Below, one piece after another: positions 17,073 through 26,078 of a stretch of 64,000 nt of DNA (the stretch's first letter is position 1; each line of letters begins with the position of its first letter). The position numbers were made by a program, and so were the translations under genes. The DNA is from Planomonospora sp. ID67723 (GTDB taxonomy: Bacteria > Actinomycetota > Actinomycetes > Streptosporangiales > Streptosporangiaceae). The stretch is taken from contig NZ_JABTEZ010000002.1 in NCBI RefSeq assembly GCF_015711605.1, forward strand, positions 1,984,001 through 2,048,000, given 5' to 3'. The notes beneath the pieces were generated by a model. That model ran no database searches. It saw only the letters and a program-made list of their open reading frames with translations, and was not told the DNA's origin.

Positions 17073-18257
17073 ATGTCACGATCAGTACTTCGCGGTGCTC
17101 TGGCCGCATCTGTCGCATCTGCCGTCCTCGTTGCTCCCGTCACCGCTCTTGCCGCGACCGGGGCGCCGCCCGCGCCCGCCGCGGGCGCTCCCGCCACCGC
17201 ACCGGATCCGGCCGGTGCGCTCGCCCTGCCCCGGCCGACGGGACCGCACGCGGTGGGCGTGACGACGCTGCACCTGGTGGACGGCTCCCGCCCCGACCCG
17301 TGGGTGCCCGAGCAGAAGGCCCGGGAGCTCATGGTCTCGATCTGGTACCCCGCCAGGACCGGCAAGGAGGGGACGGCGCCGTACATGACCGTGAAGGAGG
17401 CGGAGCTGCTGCTGCAGGGGCAGGGCGCCGGCGTGCCCGGGGAGTCGCTGAGCCGGACGCGGACCAACGCGGTCGCCGACGCCGCGCCGCTCGGGCGTCG
17501 TCGCGGACTGCCCCTCGTCGTGCTCTCACCCGGCTTCGGCATGCCCCGCAGCTCGCTGACGGCGCTGGCGGAGGATCTGGCGAGCCGGGGTTACGCGGTC
17601 GTGGGCGTCGACCACACGCACGAGGCCGCCACGACCTTCCCGGGAGGGCGCACCGAGACCTGTGTCTCCTGCGCCTCGCAGAACGAGCCCGGATTCGGCG
17701 AGAAGAGTGCCCGGACCCGTGCGGCGGACGTCTCCTTCGTCCTCGACCGGCTGACCGGGAAGAAGCCGGCCTGGAAGCACGCCGGCCTGATCGACCGGTC
17801 CCGGATCGGCATGGCCGGCCACTCCGTCGGCGGCAACAGCGCCACGCACACCATGCTCACCGACTCCCGGGTGCGCGCCGGGATCAACATGGACGGCACC
17901 TTCTGGATCCCGATCCCGGACAAGGGGCTCGGCAAGCCGTTCCTGCTGCTGGGCGCCGGACGGACCGAGCCGGGCGTGGGCGACCCCACCTGGACCCGGG
18001 ACTGGCAGCGCATGACCGGCTGGCGGCGCTGGGCCGCGGTCGGGACCGCGGGCCACGGATCCTTCACCGACTACGCGCCGCTGCTGGCCGACCGGCTCGG
18101 CGACAAGGAGATGTTCGGCACCCTCTCCGGGACGCGCTCGCTGGAGATCACCCGCACGTACGCCGGCGCCTTCTTCGACCTCCACCTGCGCGGGCGCGCA
18201 CAGCCGCTGTTCGACGGGCCCGCCAAGCGCTACCCCGAGGTCACCGTCCTGAAGTGA
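17073..18257 (+). CDS. Secreted alpha/beta hydrolase (PAF-acetylhydrolase/lipase-like)
   Basis: The 394-residue protein has an Arg-led signal peptide with a hydrophobic core rich in A/V/L (about 5-25), then an Ala/Pro linker. The catalytic domain has the nucleophile elbow G-H-S-V-G (Ser about 251), an oxyanion segment SPGFGMPRSS and a late TAGHGSF His. The layout resembles secreted lipases and PAF-acetylhydrolase-like enzymes of actinobacteria. The substrate is probably an ester or phospholipid. The ATG at 17073 lies nine bases after GAGG; ATG 17064 would add three residues. The 176 bp upstream carry no recognised gene. Confidence 0.82.
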   Translation: MSRSVLRGALAASVASAVLVAPVTALAATGAPPAPAAGAPATAPDPAGALALPRPTGPHAVGVTTLHLVDGSRPDPWVPEQKARELMVSIWYPARTGKEGTAPYMTVKEAELLLQGQGAGVPGESLSRTRTNAVADAAPLGRRRGLPLVVLSPGFGMPRSSLTALAEDLASRGYAVVGVDHTHEAATTFPGGRTETCVSCASQNEPGFGEKSARTRAADVSFVLDRLTGKKPAWKHAGLIDRSRIGMAGHSVGGNSATHTMLTDSRVRAGINMDGTFWIPIPDKGLGKPFLLLGAGRTEPGVGDPTWTRDWQRMTGWRRWAAVGTAGHGSFTDYAPLLADRLGDKEMFGTLSGTRSLEITRTYAGAFFDLHLRGRAQPLFDGPAKRYPEVTVLK

Positions 18258-18324
18258 CCCGGCCGGCGGACCGGCGTTCCGCGTCCTGAGGGGGCGGGGG
18301 AGAGCCCGTGCCGGGGGGACGGTG

Positions 18325-19425
18325 TCACAGGGCGATCCACTCGGTGGAGACGGTGACCTCGTCCAGGATCTCCGGGACGGGCTCCACGCCGAGGCCGGGG
18401 CCGGTCGGGACGGGCAGGTGCCCGCCGTCCAGGACGAACGGCGGCGTGATGTCGGTGGCGTAGTAGCGGCCCGAGCCGGAGGTGTCGCCGGGCAGGGTGA
18501 AGCCGGGCAGCGCGGCCAGGGCGACGTTGGCGGCGCGGCCGAGGCCGGTCTCCAGCATGCCGCCGCACCAGACGGCCACGCCGTGCGCCCGGCACAGATC
18601 GTGGATGCGGCGGGCCTCCAGGTAGCCGCCGACGCGGCCGGGCTTGACGTTGACGATGGCGCAGGCGCCCAGGGAGATCGCGGCGGCGGCGTGCGCGGCG
18701 GACTCGATCGACTCGTCCAGGCAGATCGGCGTGCGCAGCAGCTTCGCCAGCCGGGCGTGCTGGACCAGGTCGTCGTCGGCCAGGGGTTGCTCGATCAGCA
18801 GCAGCCCGAAGGCGTCCAGCCGGGCGAGGTGGTGGGCGTCGGAGAGGCGGTAGGCGGCGTTGGCGTCGACCTGGAGCAGCAGGTCGTCGCCGAAGCGCTC
18901 GCGCACCGCTCGAACCGGGGCGACGTCCCAGCCCGGTTCGATCTTCAGCTTGATCCGCACGTAGCCCTCCTCGACGTAACCGGCGACGGCGTCGAGGAGC
19001 TCGGGGACGGAGTTCATGATGCCGACCGAGACGCCGCACGGGACGCGGTCGCGGGCGGCGCCGAGGAAGGACCCGAACGACTCGCCGGCGGCGCGGAGCC
19101 GGGCGTCCAGGACGGCGGTCTCCAGGGCTGCCTTGGCCATCCGGTGGCCCTTGAACGGCTCCATCGCCCGGCCGGCGGCGTGGGCGTCGGCGTGCCGGGG
19201 GAGGGCGGGGACGAGGAAGCGGCGCAGGGCCTGGGCGGCCCCGTCGGCGTACTCGGAGGAGTAGCGGGGTTCGGCCATGGCCACGCACTCGCCCCAGCCC
19301 TCGGCCCCGGGGGTGACGACCCGGACCAGCAGCACGTCGCGGGCCGTCTCGGTCCCGAACGAGGTGCGGAACGGTGCGACCAGCGGCATCGTGATCCGCC
19401 GCAGCTCGACTCCGGTGATCTCCAT
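18325..19425 (-). CDS. o-Succinylbenzoate synthase / N-succinylamino-acid racemase
   Basis: The 366-residue enolase-superfamily protein has the MLE-subgroup catalytic set: K-L-K in the second beta strand (VRIKLKIEPG), Asp and Glu metal ligands (QVDANAA, IEQPL, LDES) and a late Lys in VNVKPGRVGG. Such proteins either make o-succinylbenzoate for menaquinone or racemise N-succinyl (N-acyl) amino acids, and many do both. The neighbours are a GNAT and an M20 amidohydrolase rather than men genes, which favours the racemase role. The ATG follows AAGGAG at five bases. Confidence 0.85.
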   Translation of the reverse strand: MEITGVELRRITMPLVAPFRTSFGTETARDVLLVRVVTPGAEGWGECVAMAEPRYSSEYADGAAQALRRFLVPALPRHADAHAAGRAMEPFKGHRMAKAALETAVLDARLRAAGESFGSFLGAARDRVPCGVSVGIMNSVPELLDAVAGYVEEGYVRIKLKIEPGWDVAPVRAVRERFGDDLLLQVDANAAYRLSDAHHLARLDAFGLLLIEQPLADDDLVQHARLAKLLRTPICLDESIESAAHAAAAISLGACAIVNVKPGRVGGYLEARRIHDLCRAHGVAVWCGGMLETGLGRAANVALAALPGFTLPGDTSGSGRYYATDITPPFVLDGGHLPVPTGPGLGVEPVPEILDEVTVSTEWIAL

Positions 19426-19568
19426 CGAATCTCCTTGACGGTGGGGTCCCGGGTCTCGGCCGCGGGGAGGAGTCCGGCACGACTCCTCGCGGTGCGGGGA
19501 GAGGGACGGTGCGGGAAGAGGGGTGCGGGGAGGGGAGGGACGGTGCGCCCGCCGGGCTTCCCGGCCGG

Positions 19569-20351
19569 TCAGCCGGGCCTTTCTACGACATAGCACGATT
19601 TCTGGTGAAATCCGGTGACGCGGGCGCCCTCGGCCATGAGGCCGCCCAGCACCTCGCGCACGGCGTGCCGCCAGGCCTTGGCCGCCCCGGGGTCCCGGCG
19701 GCGCAGGGCCTCGACGTCGGCGGGCACCGCCACCAGCACCACCCGGGCGTCGGCCCGGCCGGGAACCGGGCGGCCGTCGCGGTCGCCCAGCCCCGTCGCG
19801 GCGTCCGGCGGCACCTCGGGCGGGCACGGCTCCCCTCCGACGGCGGCCGCCACGCGCGGTTCGGCGAGCCGCCAGACGGCCAGCACCCGGTCCGACTCGT
19901 CTCCGGCGTTGATCGCGTCGTCCATGGCGCCGTAGAACGACGGCAGGTACTCCTCCGGCAGGGCGCCGAGCTTGACCAGGTTGAAGTGGGCGTTGCGCCG
20001 TACCAGCGGGTCGTAGGTCCAGGTGATCCGGTCCAGGCCCCGGGCCAGCGCCCATTCGCGCTGGTGGAGCTTGAGCGCCAGCCCGATCCCGTGCCCGGCC
20101 TCGGCGCCGGTGACGTGGGAGTGCAGCGCCCGGCCCGCCGGGGCGGCCAGGAATCCGACCGACGCACCGGCCAGCCGCCCGTCCTGCGTGTAGGCCCCGG
20201 CCACGTAGTTGCCCGCGTGCGACAGCGCCCGCATCAGCTCGACCGTGGCGGGGGCGTTTCCGGGCTCGGGCCGCCAGATGCGGTCGAACAGCCGGAAGAC
20301 CTGCTCGAACTCCTCCAGGGAGCGGAGCTCGCGCACCACGGTGCCGCTCAC
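19569..20351 (-). CDS. GNAT acyltransferase (COG3375-like, candidate amino-acid N-succinyltransferase)
   Basis: The 260-residue protein matches the GNAT type commonly found beside N-acylamino-acid racemases: V-x-E-L-R-S-L-E-E-F at the start, GASVGFLA, then SHVTGAEAGHGIGLALKLHQREWAL with the acyl-CoA loop, and WTYDPLVRRNAHFNLVKLG. In Geobacillus such an enzyme succinylates D-amino acids before racemisation. The GTG start overlaps the stop of the M20 gene as GTGA, so the two are coupled. About 140 bp separate it from the racemase gene downstream. Confidence 0.78.
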   Translation of the reverse strand: MSGTVVRELRSLEEFEQVFRLFDRIWRPEPGNAPATVELMRALSHAGNYVAGAYTQDGRLAGASVGFLAAPAGRALHSHVTGAEAGHGIGLALKLHQREWALARGLDRITWTYDPLVRRNAHFNLVKLGALPEEYLPSFYGAMDDAINAGDESDRVLAVWRLAEPRVAAAVGGEPCPPEVPPDAATGLGDRDGRPVPGRADARVVLVAVPADVEALRRRDPGAAKAWRHAVREVLGGLMAEGARVTGFHQKSCYVVERPG

Positions 20352-21589
20352 CGCGCTCCCGTCCCGGCCGCGCCCTCCCCGGCCCCGGCCAGGACCGCCT
20401 CGACCAGCCCGGCCAGCAGCGCCGTACGGCCCGGCATCTCGGCGACGACCACGTGCTCGTCGTCGGCGTGGGCACCGCCTCCGACCGCGCCGAGCCCGTC
20501 GAGGGTGGGACACCCCGCCCCGGCGGTGAAGTTGCCGTCGGAGGCCCCGCCCACGCCGGTCCCGGCGAGCGGGCCGAGACCCAGCCCGGCGGCGACCCGC
20601 TGGGCCAGGGCGAACAGCCCGGCGGAGGCGGACTCCTCCATCGGCGGCCGGTTCGGCCCGCCGAGGATCTCCAGCCGGGTCCCGGCGAGCCGGGGGGACA
20701 GTGCCCGCATCAGCCCGTCCACCCGCTCCTGCGCGGCCAGGGAAGGCACCCGCACGTCCACGGAGACCCGGGCCAGCGCGGGCACGGTGTTGACCGTCGT
20801 CCCGGCTGCCAGGACGGTCGGCGTGACCGTGGTCCCCGCGCCCGGAGCCGCGGGCGCGGTCCCCGCTCCGGGGACCGCCGGGTCCGCGCCCTCGTCCGCC
20901 GGTGCGGCGATGCCCTCGATCGCGAGGATCTGGTGGGCCAGCTCGACCGCGGCGTTCGCGCCCCGGCCGGGGTCGAGCCCCGCGTGCGCGGCCCTGCCGT
21001 GCACCAGGACCTCGTAGTTCGAGGTGCCCTTGCGCGCGGTCTTCAGCGCCCCGCCCTCGGCGCTCGCCTCCAGTACGAACGCCGCCGAGCACCGGAGCGC
21101 CGCCTCCTCCACCAGGGCGCGAGAGGTGACCGAGCCGGCCTCCTCGTCACCGGTGACCAGCAGGCAGACCCCGTCCAGGGACGGCAGCGAGGCCAGCGCG
21201 TGGAACGCCTGGACCAGCCCGGCCTTCATGTCGAACACGCCCGGCCCCCGGGCGATCCCGTCCGCCACCGACCAGGGCCGGGTCTGAAGGGAGCCGACGG
21301 GCCAGACCGTGTCGTGGTGGCCGAGGACGAGCACCCGGGGGATGCCGAAGGCCCAGCGCAGGTGGGTGACGCCGTCGATCACGATCTTCTCGGGCGCGGC
21401 GCCGAGCAGGCGGGTCCCCTGCGCGGCGACGACCTCGGCGCTGCGGGCGACCGCGGCCAGGTCGGCGGAGAAGGACTCGCAGGTGACGAGCTCCTCCAGG
21501 TCCCGCAGCATGGCCTCCAGCGCGGCGGGGCGGGAGCGGGGGGCGGTCAGACCGGCAGGGACGACCGGGCCGACGGAGTCAGCGGACAC
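20348..21589 (-). CDS. M20-family metallo-amidohydrolase
   Basis: The 413-residue protein has the M20 zinc site: LGHHDTVWPVG, GVFDMKAG, DEEAGS and a C-terminal H-A-D-D-E-H-V. The dimerisation domain holds a low-complexity Ala/Pro/Gly insert around residues 240-265. The family includes carboxypeptidase G2-like enzymes and N-acyl-amino-acid deacylases. In this gene order it would remove succinate from the L-product of the racemase. The GTG start at 21589 has AAAGG at seven bases. Confidence 0.85.
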   Translation of the reverse strand: MSADSVGPVVPAGLTAPRSRPAALEAMLRDLEELVTCESFSADLAAVARSAEVVAAQGTRLLGAAPEKIVIDGVTHLRWAFGIPRVLVLGHHDTVWPVGSLQTRPWSVADGIARGPGVFDMKAGLVQAFHALASLPSLDGVCLLVTGDEEAGSVTSRALVEEAALRCSAAFVLEASAEGGALKTARKGTSNYEVLVHGRAAHAGLDPGRGANAAVELAHQILAIEGIAAPADEGADPAVPGAGTAPAAPGAGTTVTPTVLAAGTTVNTVPALARVSVDVRVPSLAAQERVDGLMRALSPRLAGTRLEILGGPNRPPMEESASAGLFALAQRVAAGLGLGPLAGTGVGGASDGNFTAGAGCPTLDGLGAVGGGAHADDEHVVVAEMPGRTALLAGLVEAVLAGAGEGAAGTGAR

Positions 21590-21708
21590 GAACCAGCCTT
21601 TCGACGAGGTTTACCGTGACCCTACAAAAGGAGCGCGACCGCTGTGCTCAGGGGACATCCCGAGCGGGACTCCCCGGTTCGCCCGGCCGGCCGGACCGGT
21701 GGCCGGCG

Positions 21709-22908
21709 TCAGGAGGCGGCCAGGGCGACGGTCGGGGACAGCCGGGCGGCCCGCATGGCGGGATAGATTCCGGCGAGCGTGCCGATGACGAGCGTGGCGC
21801 CGACCGCGCCCCCGATCGCCCAGGGCGGCACGACGGGCGGCCAGTCCCGCGACAGCGCGTACCCGACGGTGGCCAGGGCGCCCAAAACCGCCCCTGTGAC
21901 GCCGCCCAGAGCGGACAGCAGCAGCGACTCCGCCAGGAACTGGACGCGTACCTGCCCCCGGGTGGCGCCCAGCGAGCGGCGCAGCCCGATCTCCCTGCGC
22001 CGCTCCAGCACCGAGATCACCATGGTGTTGGCCACACCGACCCCGCCGACCAGCAGCGCCACCGCCCCCAGCCCGAGCAGCAGGTTCGTGAACGCCCCCG
22101 CGGCGGCGGCCCTGGCGGCCAGCGCGTCGGAGGGTCTGCTGACCTCGACCTCCTCGGGGTTCTCCGGGCTGACCGTGCGGGGCAGGACCGCCCGTACGGC
22201 CTCCACCGCCTCCTCCGACGACCGCTCGTAGATCGTCGTGGGGTGCCCGTCGAAGCCCAGGTGCTTCTCGGCGGCAGGGAACCCGACCAGCGCCGAGCGT
22301 TCGATCTCGGGGGCGAGCGGCATCGGGCCCAGGACGCCGATGACGGTGAACCACCGCTCGCCCAGCCACACCTGGACGCCGGTCCTGGTGATGCCGAGCC
22401 TCTCGGCGGCCTTCGAGCCGAGGACCACGGCGGGCTGCCGCTCGGTGGCGGCGTTCAGCCAGGTTCCCTTCGAGACGGTTCCCTCCAGCGTGGTGAGCAG
22501 CTCGCCGGTCGCGGCCTGTACGGCGATGCCCCCGGTCACCGCCTCGGGGATGCGGTCGGTGCGCCGTACGGTCGCGTCCACCGATCCGGTGGCCGAGGCC
22601 GTGCTCACCGGCCCGATGCGCTTGACCATGGCGAGCGCGCCGGTGGGCAGCTGCGCGTCCTCCCCGAACAGGGTCTGGCCCGGCGAGACGGTGAGCAGGT
22701 TGGTGCCGAGCCGGTCGAGCTGGCGCAGCAGCTCCTCACGGGACGAGGACGAGATGCCGATCACCGCGACCATGGTGGCGATGCCGATGGCGATGCCGAG
22801 CGCGGACAGGACCACCCGGGCCGGGCGGGACCGGAGCCCGGCCGCGCCGACCCGCAGGACGTCGGAGGGGCTGAGCCGGGCGGGCGCCGGCCGTGCGCCG
22901 GCGCTCAC
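21709..22908 (-). CDS. MacB/FtsX-type ABC transporter permease
   Basis: The 399-residue protein has the MacB layout: one N-terminal membrane helix (VVLSALGIAIGIATMVAVIGI), a periplasmic-type MacB core domain (about 60-270), and three C-terminal FtsX helices with VANTMVISVLERRREIGLRRSLGATR. It pairs with the ATPase and HlyD-like adaptor upstream, so the complex is probably a tripartite-like peptide or lipid exporter in a monoderm cell. The GTG start overlaps the stop of a 20-codon bridging frame. It is the last gene of the operon. Confidence 0.88.
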   Translation of the reverse strand: MSAGARPAPARLSPSDVLRVGAAGLRSRPARVVLSALGIAIGIATMVAVIGISSSSREELLRQLDRLGTNLLTVSPGQTLFGEDAQLPTGALAMVKRIGPVSTASATGSVDATVRRTDRIPEAVTGGIAVQAATGELLTTLEGTVSKGTWLNAATERQPAVVLGSKAAERLGITRTGVQVWLGERWFTVIGVLGPMPLAPEIERSALVGFPAAEKHLGFDGHPTTIYERSSEEAVEAVRAVLPRTVSPENPEEVEVSRPSDALAARAAAAGAFTNLLLGLGAVALLVGGVGVANTMVISVLERRREIGLRRSLGATRGQVRVQFLAESLLLSALGGVTGAVLGALATVGYALSRDWPPVVPPWAIGGAVGATLVIGTLAGIYPAMRAARLSPTVALAAS

Positions 22909-22963
22909 CGTCGCACCGCCCCGTCGCCGGTGGCCGGAAGACTCATGCTGATGGCCGGGGGAC

Positions 22964-22967
<4 letters not shown>
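22905..22967 (-). CDS. 20-codon bridging ORF between ABC ATPase and permease
   Basis: An ATG at 22967 overlaps the ATPase stop (ATGA). The frame runs 20 codons and its TGA overlaps the permease GTG (GTGA). It exactly fills the 55-bp gap between the two genes, so ribosomes can pass from gene to gene by two reinitiation steps. The peptide (about 20 residues, Pro/Ser-rich) probably has no function of its own. It may also arise by chance. Confidence 0.4.
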
Positions 22968-23679
<712 letters not shown>

Positions 23680-23683
<4 letters not shown>

Positions 23684-24756
23684 GAGGACGGCACCCCGAC
23701 CTTCGTACCCTCGGTGAGCCCCGCGCCGGTGACCTCCACCAGGCCGCTGCCGAAGACGCCGGTCTTCACCGCCACGATCCGGGTGGCGCCCCCGGTGTCC
23801 TCCACGACCTCGACGCCGAAGCCGCCCTCGCGCAGCGCGACCAGCGCCTCCACCGGTACGGCGAGCACGTCCTCGCGCCGTTCGCTCTCCAGTTCCACCT
23901 CGACCGGGGCCTGGTCCATCCTGGTCTTCGGGTCCTTGCCCAGGGTGATGTCGACGTCCACGGTGACCTCGCTCTCCTGCGCCGGATCGCCGGTCCCGGA
24001 GGTCTCGGCCACCCGGCCCACCGAGGTGATCTTCCCGGTCACCCGCTCGCCGCCGGGCAGCTCCACCGTGACCCGGGCGCCCTTCCTGGCCAGCGCCTGG
24101 TCGGTGGCGTCGAGGTCCACGTGCACCAGCCGCCGGATGCCGGTGACGGTGAAGACCTCCTGGCCGGGGGCGACCCTCCGGCCGACCTCGGCCCCGACCT
24201 CGGTCACCCGGACCGCGGAGGGCAGGAACACCACCTGAGAGGCGTCCACCGCCCCGGTCTCCGGCAGGCCCGCGTCGTCCTGCCACTCCAGCACGGCCAG
24301 ATAGGTCGCGTAGCTGAAGTGGTCGTCCACGGTCAGGTCGTCGCCGTGGCCGAGCGCCCTGAGGTTGCGTTCGAGCTGCTCGACGTCGGGGCCGTCGGAG
24401 ACTCCCCGCCGCAGCTCCCGGTAGAGCGGCAGCCTGCCGTACATCAGGACCAGGGGCTCGTTGTCGATCCTGAGCAGCGGGCGGCCCCGGCGGACCACCG
24501 AGCCCTCGGCGGCCGTCCACGTCACGGTCCCGGAGGCGGCCGCGGCCACGTGCCGCTCACCGGCGTAGGTGAGCGTCCCGTCGACGGTCCTGGTGTCCAC
24601 CAGGTCCGTTCGGGTGATCTCGGCGGTGGCCGCCGGGGCGGCGGAGCCGCCGGGCGCCGCCGCCCCGGCGGAGCCGTCGCCCGCCACGGCCACCGCCGTC
24701 CAGGCGGCGGCCACCGCCAGCACGGCCACGCCCCCTGCGATCAGGCTCTTCCTCAC
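23680..24756 (-). CDS. HlyD/RND-type periplasmic adaptor-like protein with peptidoglycan-binding-like hairpin
   Basis: The 358-residue protein has an N-terminal membrane anchor (VAVLAVAAAWTAVAVAG), then a split lipoyl-like beta region (TVDGTLTYAGERHVAAAASGTVT). Next is a helical peptidoglycan-binding-like insert (VEQLERNLRALGHGDDL...LEWQDDAGLPETG), and last a C-terminal beta-barrel (VHVDLDATDQALARKGARVTVELPGG). This is the actinobacterial adaptor partnered with MacB systems. It would span the wall space and hand substrate outward. The GTG start overlaps the lipoprotein stop (GTGA). Confidence 0.85.
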
Positions 24757-25280
24757 TGCTGACCCCCGGCGCCCGGCGCGAACTCCTTGCAGGCCTCCTC
24801 GGCTTCCTTGAACTTCTGCTCTCCGCCCTGCATGCGCAGCTGCACCCTGCCGTCGGGCCCGGGGTCGGGCATGTCGACGCCGTGCTCGCGCATGCACTGG
24901 GCGAACTTCAGCATCCGGTCGCGGTCCTGCGGGCTCTGCGGGCCCCTGTCCTTGATCACGCTCTCCATCAGCGGCTGGCACTCCTTCATGGCCTTCTCGG
25001 TCTTGGCCTGGTCCCCGGGGCGGGACTTGATGCTGATCCGGCCGCTCCCGTCCGGGTCGTCCATGTCGACGCCGTGCTCGCGCATGCACTGGGCGAACTT
25101 CAGCTGAGCCTCCTGCGGGTCCGACGGAGCCGAGGACGACGCCGGCGACGACGCCGGGGCGGTGGGCTGCGCCGTACCGCCGGCGGCGCTGGCGATGTCG
25201 TCCCCGCCGGGGTCGGCGCCGCCGCACGCGGCGAGGGCCAGTGCCAGCAAGGCTGCGGCCGGCAGCAGTCGGACGTTCAT
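24753..25280 (-). CDS. Lipoprotein with two tandem FAQCMREHG modules
   Basis: The 175-residue protein has a lipobox LALAAC (Cys about 19), a Ser/Pro linker, and two copies of a module starting LKFAQCMREHGVDM-x-DP with a second Cys about 40 residues later. Similar lipoproteins precede adaptor and ABC genes in actinobacteria and may receive or sense the exported molecule; the function is unknown. The two Cys per module could form disulfides. The two modules share 43 identical bases, so the duplication is recent or gene-converted. The ATG follows GAAGGAGG at five bases. It is first in the four-gene operon. Confidence 0.8.
   Translation of the reverse strand: MNVRLLPAAALLALALAACGGADPGGDDIASAAGGTAQPTAPASSPASSSAPSDPQEAQLKFAQCMREHGVDMDDPDGSGRISIKSRPGDQAKTEKAMKECQPLMESVIKDRGPQSPQDRDRMLKFAQCMREHGVDMPDPGPDGRVQLRMQGGEQKFKEAEEACKEFAPGAGGQQ
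24870..25104. repeat. Exact 43-bp direct repeat inside the lipoprotein gene
   Basis: Positions 24870-24912 and 25062-25104 are identical over 43 bases, 192 bp apart, and encode the core of the two FAQCMREHGVDM modules. Identity including third positions points to recent duplication or gene conversion. Confidence 0.85.
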
Positions 25281-25424
25281 GGATCCTCCTTCACGCCGCG
25301 GGTCGGTCGCCCGGGGCGTGGCCCCACTCCAGCGGGCCCGGTGCTAAAACCGGATAAGCCGAGATCGCCTTATCCCCGTCTAACGCGCGCTGGAGGACCC
25401 TCGGAGCCGACGGAAGGGATCGGG

Positions 25425-26078
25425 ATGAGAGTGCTTGTCGTCGAGGACGAGGAACAGATGGCGGAGGCGATCGCGCGAGGACTGCGGTTGCACGCCATCG
25501 CCGTCGACGTGGCCTACGACGGCCGGGAGGCCCTGGAGATGACCGCCTACGTCGACTACGACGTGGTCGTGCTGGACCGCGACCTGCCGGAGGTGCACGG
25601 CGACGAGGTCTGCCGCGAGCTGGTGGCCGGGGGCGCGGCGAACCGGATCCTCATGCTGACCGCCGCGGGGCAGGTCCGCGACCGGGTCGGCGGGCTGGGC
25701 CTGGGCGCCGACGACTACCTGGCCAAGCCGTTCGTCTTCGCCGAGCTGGTGGCCCGGATCCGCACGCTCGCGCGCCGCCGCCCGCGGCCCGCGCCGCCCG
25801 TGCTGGAGCGGGCCGGGATCCGGCTCGACCCCGCCCGCCGCACGGTCGCCAGGGACGGCAGGGAGATCGCGCTGAACCGCAAGGAGTTCGACGTCCTGCG
25901 CGAGCTGCTGGGCGCCGGCGGCGCGCTCGTCACCTCGGCCGAGCTGCGCAGGAGCGTCTGGGACGAGTACGCCGGGGAGGACACCGCCGTGCTGCGCGTA
26001 ACCGTCACCTCGCTGCGCAGGAAGCTGGGCGAGCCCCAGGTGGTGGAGAACGTGCCCGGCAAGGGATACCGGCTGTGA
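25425..26078 (+). CDS. OmpR/PhoB-family response regulator
   Basis: The 217-residue protein has a receiver domain (VVEDEEQ acidic pair, LDRDLP phospho-Asp about 51, T in MLTAA, K in LAKPF) and a C-terminal winged helix ending VENVPGKGYRL. It is divergent from the lipoprotein/ABC operon across 144 bp and coupled to the kinase gene by GTGA. Control of the divergent exporter operon is the natural inference. Confidence 0.92.
   Translation: MRVLVVEDEEQMAEAIARGLRLHAIAVDVAYDGREALEMTAYVDYDVVVLDRDLPEVHGDEVCRELVAGGAANRILMLTAAGQVRDRVGGLGLGADDYLAKPFVFAELVARIRTLARRRPRPAPPVLERAGIRLDPARRTVARDGREIALNRKEFDVLRELLGAGGALVTSAELRRSVWDEYAGEDTAVLRVTVTSLRRKLGEPQVVENVPGKGYRL

Noticed and set aside
24870-25104. CRISPR-like reading of the 43-bp repeat pair
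   Set aside because: Only two copies 192 bp apart and both in frame within a lipoprotein gene; it is a domain duplication.
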